The notes under the pieces are model-generated. The model did not search any database. It was not told where the DNA came from and saw only the letters and a list, made by a program, of their open reading frames with translations. Source: Pseudomonas rubra (lineage in GTDB: Bacteria > Pseudomonadota > Gammaproteobacteria > Pseudomonadales > Pseudomonadaceae). Taken from it: 64,000 nucleotides of DNA. Within the stretch, counting starts at the first letter, position 1. The number at the start of each line of letters is the position of its first letter. The position numbers and the translations under genes are program-made. This document shows positions 45,714-53,500 of the stretch, piece after piece. The DNA lies in contig NZ_JAMDGZ010000044.1 in NCBI RefSeq assembly GCF_028656935.1, forward strand, positions 1 through 64,000, given 5' to 3'.

Positions 45714-47621
45714 ATGAAATGCGACCCTACGCTCTTTCGCCCTGCCAAGCCTGCCCTTGCCGTGAAACCCCGTTTGATCCGCCAGTTGCTGTTCCCGCCC
45801 CTGATCGTCTTGCTGATGATCGGCCTGGGTGTGGCCGGCTTCATGATCAGCGAACACAACGGCATCCGCACCTTGAGCGAAAACGGCGAGCGCCAGCTTG
45901 AGCTGCACGCGCGCGCGGTCGAGAGCGAAATCAACAAGTACACCTATCTGCCGAGCCTGCTGGAGCTTGAAAACAGCGTTTCCAGCCTGCTCACCCAACC
46001 CGACGGCGAACACCGCCAGGCGGTCAACGAATACCTTGAAGGCCTGAACCGCCGCAGCCGCAGCCGGGCGATCTTTGTCCTCGACACCAGCGGCCGGGTC
46101 CAGGCCACCAGCAACTGGCGCGATGTCGACAGCTTCCTCGGTGAAGACCTGTCATTTCGCGCCTACTTCCAGGACGCCGTGCGCGGCCAACCCGGGCGCT
46201 TCTACGGCATCGGCAGCACCACCGGCGAGCCAGGCTACTTCCTCGCCCACGGCCTGGAAGAGCACGGCAAGATCATTGGCGTGGCGGTGATCAAGGTGCG
46301 CCTGGAGGCCATGGAAGAACGCTGGCAGCGGGCTCGCCTGGAAGCCTTTGTCAGTGACGAGAATGGCATCATCATCCTCTCCAGCGACCCGGCGCGGCGG
46401 CTCAAGTCTGTGCGCCCGCTTACCCCGGAGATCAAGGAGCGCCTGGCGCGCAGCCTGCAGTATTACTGGTGGCCGCTGAACGAACTGCAGCCACTGTCAC
46501 GCGAAAAGCTCGCCGACGGCATCGAGAAACTGAGTTTTCCGGCCAACGCCGAACTTGGCGATGGCCGCCGCGAAGTGGCTTACCTTGCACAAACCCGGCG
46601 TCTGAGCGACACACCCTGGCACTTCACCCTGCTCACGCCCTTGCAGGACCTGCGCCGCGAATCCATGGTCCAGGGCATCCTGGTCGGTGTCGCCTTCGCG
46701 CTGCTGGCGATCTTGCTGATCGCCTGGAACGAACGGCGCAAAGTCATTGCCACCCGCCTGGCCGCCCGTGAAGCGCTGGAAGAGGCCAACAGCCAGCTGG
46801 AGCGCAAGATCACCGAACGCACCGCCGACCTGCGCGCCAGCAACGAGCGCCTGAAGGGCCAGATCCGCGAACGCCGGCATGCCGAGCAGACCCTGCGCCA
46901 TGCCCAGGACGAGCTGGTTCAGGCCGGCAAACTGGCGGCCATCGGCCAGATGTCGACCAGCATCGCCCATGAACTGAACCAACCCCTGGCCGCCCTGCGC
47001 ACCTTGTCGGGCAACAGCGTGCGTTTTCTTGAGCGCGGCGCACTGGAAACCGTCAGCACCAACCTGCACACCATGAACGATTTGATCGACCGCATGGGCC
47101 GCATCACCGCCAGCCTGCGCTCCTTCGCCCGCCGCGGTGAAGACAGCGGCAAGGCCTCGTTGAACAAGGCCGTCGAGGCCAGTCTGCAAGTGCTGGGCAA
47201 CCGCATCGCCGGCTGCCACTTGCAACTGCATAATCACTACGACGATCAGCAACTGGCCATCGACCAGACCCGCCTCGAGCAGATCCTGGTCAACCTGATC
47301 GGCAACGCCCTCGACGCCATGGCCGCGCAACCCCTGCCGCAGCTCTGGCTTGAAGGTGAACTGCAAGGCGACAAATACCGCCTGCGAGTGCGCGATAATG
47401 GTCACGGCATCGATGACGAAACACGCAAGCACCTGTTCGAACCGTTTTTCACCACCAAACCGGGAGAGCACGGCCTGGGCCTGGGGCTGACCCTGTCCGC
47501 CAGCCTTGCCGCCGCCGCCAAGGGCAGCCTCAGTGTCGAACACCCCGCCAGCGGCGGGACCGCGTTCGTACTCAGCCTGCCGCTGGTCAATGCCCCCACT
47601 GAATCAGCCGAGTCCCTATGA
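45714..47621 (+). CDS. aauS: Sensor histidine kinase for acidic amino acids, DctB type, 635 aa
   Basis: It has a first membrane helix at about 25-47 (LLFPPLIVLLMIGLGVAGFM), a periplasmic double-Cache-like sensor (about 48-325), a second helix (about 325-345) and a coiled linker (ALEEANSQLERKITERTADL). The HisKA box SIAHELNQPLAAL has phospho-His419, and the ATPase has NLIGNALDA, DNGHGI and GLGLGLTLS. A GTG lies directly before the ATG chosen. It overlaps aauR by 4 bp. In P. putida AauSR switches on acidic amino acid uptake and use. Confidence 0.93.
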   Translation: MKCDPTLFRPAKPALAVKPRLIRQLLFPPLIVLLMIGLGVAGFMISEHNGIRTLSENGERQLELHARAVESEINKYTYLPSLLELENSVSSLLTQPDGEHRQAVNEYLEGLNRRSRSRAIFVLDTSGRVQATSNWRDVDSFLGEDLSFRAYFQDAVRGQPGRFYGIGSTTGEPGYFLAHGLEEHGKIIGVAVIKVRLEAMEERWQRARLEAFVSDENGIIILSSDPARRLKSVRPLTPEIKERLARSLQYYWWPLNELQPLSREKLADGIEKLSFPANAELGDGRREVAYLAQTRRLSDTPWHFTLLTPLQDLRRESMVQGILVGVAFALLAILLIAWNERRKVIATRLAAREALEEANSQLERKITERTADLRASNERLKGQIRERRHAEQTLRHAQDELVQAGKLAAIGQMSTSIAHELNQPLAALRTLSGNSVRFLERGALETVSTNLHTMNDLIDRMGRITASLRSFARRGEDSGKASLNKAVEASLQVLGNRIAGCHLQLHNHYDDQQLAIDQTRLEQILVNLIGNALDAMAAQPLPQLWLEGELQGDKYRLRVRDNGHGIDDETRKHLFEPFFTTKPGEHGLGLGLTLSASLAAAAKGSLSVEHPASGGTAFVLSLPLVNAPTESAESL

Positions 47622-48943
47622 ACCAAGCGCCCCTTACCGTCCTGATCGTCGAAGACGACCCGCATGTGCTGCTCGGCTGCCAGCAGGCGCTGGCCCTGGA
47701 AGACATTGCCTGCGAAGGCGTCGGCAGTGCCGAAGAAGCCCTGCAGCGCATCGGTGATGACTTTGCCGGTATCGTCGTCAGCGATATCCGCCTGCCCGGC
47801 ATCGATGGCCTGGAACTGCTCAGCCGCCTGAAAGCCCGCGACCGCAGCCTGCCGGTAGTTTTAATCACCGGCCACGGCGATATCGATATGGCGGTCGGCG
47901 CCATGCGCAACGGCGCCTATGACTTCATGGAAAAACCGTTCGCCCCGGAACGCCTGGTTGAAGTGGTACGCCGTGCCCTGGAGCAACGTGGCTTGTCCCG
48001 CGAAGTATTCGCCCTGCGCCGTCAGTTGGCCGAGCAAAGCACCCTGGAGGGGCGAATCATCGGCCGTTCGCCGGCCATGCAGAACCTGCGAGAACTGATT
48101 GCCAACGTCGCCGATACCTCGGCCAACGTGCTGATCGAAGGCGAAACCGGTACCGGCAAAGAGCTAGTCGCGCGCTGCCTGCATGATTTCAGCCGCCGCC
48201 AGGGCGCCCCCTTTGTCGCGCTGAACTGCGGCGGGTTGCCGGAGAACCTGTTCGAGAGCGAGATCTTCGGCCACGAAGCCAACGCTTTTACCGGCGCCGG
48301 CAAACGCCGGATCGGCAAGATCGAACACGCCAACGGCGGCACCTTGTTCCTCGACGAAGTCGAAAGCATGCCGCTGAACCTGCAGATCAAACTGCTGCGC
48401 GTGTTGCAGGAACGCACCCTGGAGCGCCTGGGGTCGAACCAGAGCATAGCCGTCGATTGCCGGGTGATTGCCGCAACCAAGTCCGACCTCAACGCCCTAG
48501 GCCAGAGCGGGCAGTTTCGCAGTGACCTGTACTATCGGCTGAACGTGGTGACCCTGGAGCTGCCGCCACTGCGCGAGCGCCGCGAAGACATCCTGCAACT
48601 GTTCGAGCACTTCCTGCAGCAGTCGTCGCTGCGCTTTGACCGGGAAACCCCGCAACTGGACAGCCAGACCCTGTCACGGCTGATGGCCCACGACTGGCCG
48701 GGCAACGTCCGCGAACTGCGTAACGTTGCCGAACGCTATGCCCTGGGCCTGCCAGCATTCAAAAAGACCGACGCCAGTACCAACCAGGGCCTGGGCTTTG
48801 CCGAGGCGGTCGAGGCGTTCGAGCGCAACCTGCTCGGCGATGCCCTGCAGCGCACCGGCGGCAACCTCAGCCAGGCCAGCCAGGAGCTGGGCATGGCCAA
48901 GACCACACTGTTCGACAAAGTGAAAAAGTATGGCCTGGGTTAA
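47618..48943 (+). CDS. aauR: Sigma-54 response regulator for acidic amino acids, DctD/NtrC type, 441 aa
   Basis: It has three domains: receiver (LIVEDDPHVLLGC, phospho-Asp56 in VVSDIRLPGIDG), AAA+ activator (Walker A GETGTGKE, Walker B GGTLFLDEVESM) and a Fis-type helix-turn-helix (NLSQASQELGMAKTTLFDKV). The sigma-54 contact loop, usually GAFTGA, reads NAFTGA, with Asn222 in the first position. It should bind the TTCGG-N4-CCGAA boxes upstream of aatJ. ATG 47618 overlaps aauS. Confidence 0.93.
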   Translation: MNQAPLTVLIVEDDPHVLLGCQQALALEDIACEGVGSAEEALQRIGDDFAGIVVSDIRLPGIDGLELLSRLKARDRSLPVVLITGHGDIDMAVGAMRNGAYDFMEKPFAPERLVEVVRRALEQRGLSREVFALRRQLAEQSTLEGRIIGRSPAMQNLRELIANVADTSANVLIEGETGTGKELVARCLHDFSRRQGAPFVALNCGGLPENLFESEIFGHEANAFTGAGKRRIGKIEHANGGTLFLDEVESMPLNLQIKLLRVLQERTLERLGSNQSIAVDCRVIAATKSDLNALGQSGQFRSDLYYRLNVVTLELPPLRERREDILQLFEHFLQQSSLRFDRETPQLDSQTLSRLMAHDWPGNVRELRNVAERYALGLPAFKKTDASTNQGLGFAEAVEAFERNLLGDALQRTGGNLSQASQELGMAKTTLFDKVKKYGLG

Positions 48944-48967
48944 CCCCGCGTTGAAACAGGACAACAC

Positions 48968-49303
48968 GTGGACCTGATACTCAAAGCCTGCCTGGGCGCC
49001 GCCGTGGTGGTGATCCTTGCCGCCTTGGCGAAAACCCGCAACTACTACATTGCCGGGCTGGTGCCGTTGTTTCCGACCTTCGCCCTGATCGCCCATTACA
49101 TCGTCGGTAAGGGCCGCTCACTGGACGACCTGAAGACCACCATCGTGTTCGGCATGTGGTCGATCATCCCTTACTTCGTCTACCTGGCGGCGCTGTACCT
49201 GCTGGTCGACCGCCTGCGCCTGGAGGCATCACTGGCGCTTGCCGCAGTGGCCTGGCTGGTGGCGGCGACGGTGCTGGTGAGCCTGTGGGTGAAGCTGCAC
49301 TGA
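48968..49303 (+). CDS. GlpM family membrane protein, 111 aa
   Basis: The GTG at 48968 starts a protein with four hydrophobic helices (LILKACLGAAVVVILAAL, YIAGLVPLFPTFALIAHYI, TTIVFGMWSIIPYFVYLAAL, LALAAVAWLVAATVLVSLW). This pattern and NYYIAGLVPLFPTF match GlpM, named for a P. aeruginosa gene near glp that affects alginate expression. Its function is unknown. It follows aauR by 24 bp and may be read from the same transcript. Confidence 0.85.
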   Translation: MDLILKACLGAAVVVILAALAKTRNYYIAGLVPLFPTFALIAHYIVGKGRSLDDLKTTIVFGMWSIIPYFVYLAALYLLVDRLRLEASLALAAVAWLVAATVLVSLWVKLH

Positions 49304-49319
49304 TGGGCTTGCCCTGCGA

Positions 49320-50315
49320 TCAGTACACCGCAACATGGGTATCGGCCAGCCGTTGCGACTGCAGATACGGCAACACCGCACTCAGCAACGGCCCCTTGAA
49401 CGGCGCCTGAAAACGGTGGGCCAAACCCGGTATCAGCCGTAACTGACTGCCGCGGATATGCGCGGCTAGGTGCACGCCATGCATGACCGGCAGCAGCGGG
49501 TCCGCCGTGCCATGCACCACCAGGGCCGGTAGCCGCAGGCGATTGAGCAGTTCAACCCGGCTGGGTTCGGCCAGGATCGCCAGGATCTGGCGTTTGGCGC
49601 CCTCAGGATTGAAAGCCCGGTCGTAGGCTTGTGCAGCCTGGCGCACCAGTGCCTGGCGATCGTCGGTTACCTCAGGGCTGCCCAAGGCAGCAAGCAAGTC
49701 GGCCTGCTGCTCGATGGCAGTGGCACGATCCGGCGCCTCTCGCCGCGCCAGCAATTGCACCAGTGCCGGTGCCGGCGCCGGCAAGCCCTGGGCACCGGAA
49801 CTGGACATGATCAGGGTCAGGCTCTCGACCCGTTGCGGGGCCATGGCCGCCAAGTGCTGAGCAATCATCCCGCCCATGCTCACACCCAGCACATGGAAGC
49901 GCTCGATACCCAAGGCATCCATCAACTGCAGACCATCCTCGGCCATGTCACCCAGGCTGTAGGGGGCGGCCACCGACAGCCCCAACTTGAAACGCAAAAG
50001 CTCGAAGGTCAGGTTGGCGCTGGCCGGCGGCCGGTTCCAGGTCGACAGGCCAACATCGCGGTTATCGAAGCGAATGACGCGAAAGCCCTGCTCGCACAGG
50101 GCTTTCACCACGTCATCGGGCCAATGGATCAGCTGCCCGCCCAGGCCCATGACCAGCAGTAACGCAGGATCCGAGGCACGGCCGACACTCTGGTAAGCCA
50201 GGCTCACCTGCGCCAATTGAGCCTGTTGCACAGGCACCTGAGTATCACAGCGCGGCGCGGCAAAGGCCGCCGATGCACTCGACAGAACAAGAAGTAAAAA
50301 CAGCAACGCCCGCAT
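49320..50315 (-). CDS. Exported alpha/beta hydrolase, 331 aa
   Basis: A signal peptide (MRALLFLLLVLSSASAAFA) precedes an alpha/beta hydrolase fold. LLLVMGLGGQLIHWPDDVVK holds the oxyanion region, GVSMGGMIAQHLA is the nucleophile elbow (G-V-S-M-G), LVVHGTADPLLP holds the acid and a His near LIPGLAHRFQ completes the triad. The location is periplasmic or secreted. Substrate unknown; esterase or lipase-like. It is convergent with GlpM across a 16-bp gap. Confidence 0.88.
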   Translation of the reverse strand: MRALLFLLLVLSSASAAFAAPRCDTQVPVQQAQLAQVSLAYQSVGRASDPALLLVMGLGGQLIHWPDDVVKALCEQGFRVIRFDNRDVGLSTWNRPPASANLTFELLRFKLGLSVAAPYSLGDMAEDGLQLMDALGIERFHVLGVSMGGMIAQHLAAMAPQRVESLTLIMSSSGAQGLPAPAPALVQLLARREAPDRATAIEQQADLLAALGSPEVTDDRQALVRQAAQAYDRAFNPEGAKRQILAILAEPSRVELLNRLRLPALVVHGTADPLLPVMHGVHLAAHIRGSQLRLIPGLAHRFQAPFKGPLLSAVLPYLQSQRLADTHVAVY

Positions 50316-50516
50316 GACTCAAACACCAGAATGCAAATCCCCAGTAGAGCGCGAGTGTGATGAAGTTTGTTCAAGCGCGCTGCCACAGTTGCGTGACAAT
50401 TTGATGAAGCTCGCTCAGTGGTCGTGTCGATATCTATCTACCACTGCAAGTGCAAATGGGTCCTGTCCAATAAACCGCTCGCCATTCTCGGCGCGATACC
50501 GACAGGGAAATCCAAC

Positions 50517-53500
50517 ATGAGCGAAATACTCGACGACACAGCCCCAAGCGACTTTCACGCCGTTCACTTCGTTTCAGCCAACTGGCTTGATAGTGGGTCA
50601 CTGCAACGCCGCATCGGCCAGTGGAATCTACACCTCGACAACTTCAATGCCCTCATCGCCAATGCTCCGGGAGTTCGAGATGCCCTGCGCAGCACTCTGC
50701 GCGAACAGTTGAATTCAGACCCCGAGGTCACCGGACTGCTGTTCGAATCCGACGGTTCGCGAACCTTCATCAACCTAATCGAGCTTGCCGTCTTTGGCCG
50801 CCACCACCCCACTGCGCCGACAAACCTGGATCAGGATGCGCTAGTCGTCGGTCTGCTGGCGGATAGTCCGTTGCTGCAACTGACCCCAAGCCAACTACTG
50901 GATCGACTCCAGCAGCTGGACATCCCCGCCAGTATCCGCCAGCGCTGGAACCACTACTGGGCAGCCCGCGCCGAGGGTACGCCGATCAGTCGTCGTGCCC
51001 ATGCACTGGCCCATTACAAGGGGCACTTTCAGGTGGCGATGCAAGCCGCCGTGATCATGGACAGCATCACCGAGCAGGCGCTACGGCCAGTGTTCGGTGT
51101 ACTCGACGACCCCGAGTGGCTGCGACTGGACGGCAAACAACTGACGATCCAAACGCTGCAAAAAAACGGTGAGGCACTCCCTGGCTTGATGGTGTTCGGC
51201 ATCGAAGACAACCCGACGCTCATCCTCTACCAACCCAACAACCAACCTGCCTTTTCCCAATTCGCGAGCTCTGCAGATCTGGAGGCCAAGTTGCGGGCCG
51301 GGAACAAGGACGACCGCATCAGCTATCAGGCACAGGATGGCCTGGTTGGCGGCTTCGACACGCTTGTCGACGGCCTTCTGAACAAACAGCTCAAATCACT
51401 GGACTACAACCCGGGCAGCGATCTTCAGCGCCAGGCCGAGTTTGCCTTGTCCAAAGCCGATAGCATTGACCTGGAGCGGCGCCAGACTTCACTGCTGAGC
51501 GCCCCACCGTCGCTACCGGCAACAGATCTGGAGGCAACGCCAGCACCGTCCTTGCACGACTTGGGTGGGTTGGGAGATGAAATTCCTCACACCTTGCGGT
51601 CACAACTGATTCGCGGTCAGCTCAAGCTGATGAGTGCAATTGCCGAAAGCGCCCCCCAGCGTCTGAAAGCGCACTACTCTGCCCTGGAAAGCGCCACGCT
51701 CGCAGCGCAGAGCGCGATCTCTCGACAGTTGGCGAACGACACCTGGCGAACCAGTGAAACAGTACCCGTCGCCAGCACCGAGCTGATTACCGCCCATCAT
51801 ACCGGCCTGCGTGCCCATGCTCAGTTCCAGCAGTTACTGGGGCAAATCGACAGTAAAGAGCTGGGTTGGGTAGAAACCTTGCTCGACCAAGGGCAGTCGT
51901 TTCCACGGCCAGGCTCCAGCATCGTCGCCAACCACCTGGTGTTGAGCCAGACCGAGCAGGCACAGGGAGTTGAGCAGACCCGCGAACACACACTGGATAC
52001 CTTGCTGGTACTCTCCCGCAAGCCGACGGGAGAGGGTCTCGAAACCCCACCCGCCATGCTCCTGTATTGGCCAGGCAAGCACGGTGGCTTGCTGCGCTGC
52101 CCGGATATTCAGACACTGGAAAGCTGCTTAGGGGTACAGAAGTTATCAGCGCAGTCCTTGAGACTCAAGCCTGCCTACGGCGATGTCCTCAGCCAGATAC
52201 TTGACCTGCAGCTCAGCCGCAGCCGAACAGCGGCGCACAACGTAATGTTGGACAACAACGGCGTACCAGTACAGGACGCCCTCGCAGCAATCGATGAAGA
52301 CCTCGAACAGCAACTGCAGATTCCCCAGCATGCCGCCCGTAAAAGGGCTTACCAGATGCTGCAGGAGCAGGACCAAGCGATCATCCTGGCCGGTGCGACA
52401 CTGCCCAACTGGCTAAGCAGGCTATCGGATGCCAAGCGTCTGCTGATCAAGCAGCACATCGTCGACTACATCGCGGCCATGCAACTGGCACAGAGCCTGA
52501 TCACCCGGGACTTGCCCAACCGCCTGCTGTTTTGCCGGCAACACCTGCTAAAGCGTCTGAAAAAAGACTTTCCCAGCTATGACGGCAGTGACATCGTGCT
52601 CAACCTGCCGGACTCCACCTCAGAAGAAAAAGTACCGACGACTTCTTCTCCAGGCCTGCCAGGCCAAGCCTCCATACCTGTCGTAGTGAAGCTGTTGCCC
52701 AGTACCCAGCGTCACGATCATCTGCTGGAAACCCTGCTCCTGGAGAACGTCGATAGCGCTGTAAGCAATCGGCTGAAGTTCATGAGGGTGGAAAGCCGCT
52801 CCAACAGCAGTGACGTGCGAACGCGCCTGAGCAGCGGCATCACCAAGGCGTATGTGGAAAAGCTGAGTATCGAACTGGATCTGGCCAAGCTTTACGAAGA
52901 CAAGGTTCGCCGGCTGTTCCTGAGCACCGACGAAACAGCGTTCGAGCGCCAGTACCGTCGCGAGAGCCTGGCCAAGCCCATACAGCAGATGCTCAAGCTT
53001 CAGAGCCTGGTCGCCCGCGAACAAGGCAACCTGACTGACAAGGGGCAGCGCATTTTTGACATCTGCATTACCGCCAACAGCGCTGCGCACTACACCGCGC
53101 AAGGCCATGACATACGCCTGATTCCCGCCCATCTGACCGGCAGCTACCCGGAAACCGACGGCCTGTCGATTACGCTCTCGGGGGTCACCTTTATAAACGA
53201 CCGCAACAGCGGCATCACCCTGCTCTACCGCCCCGATCATCCATCCAGGGTCCTGCGCGAATACTCAAGCCTGGAAGACGCACGCGATGGTCTTTATCAA
53301 TTGGCCAAGCAAAGTGGTGAAATCGACTACCTCGCCAGTCGTACCTTGCAGGGTAGCCCCGCCCACCACAGAGCCTGGATGCACCAAGCACTGGGCCACA
53401 AATACAGCGGCATGATCGGACTGGGGCCGGACTGGCCGAGGAGTACGTCCCTGAGCGAGCACCTGCTGGACGCTCAGATGGGAAGAATGCTGGAGGCCCA

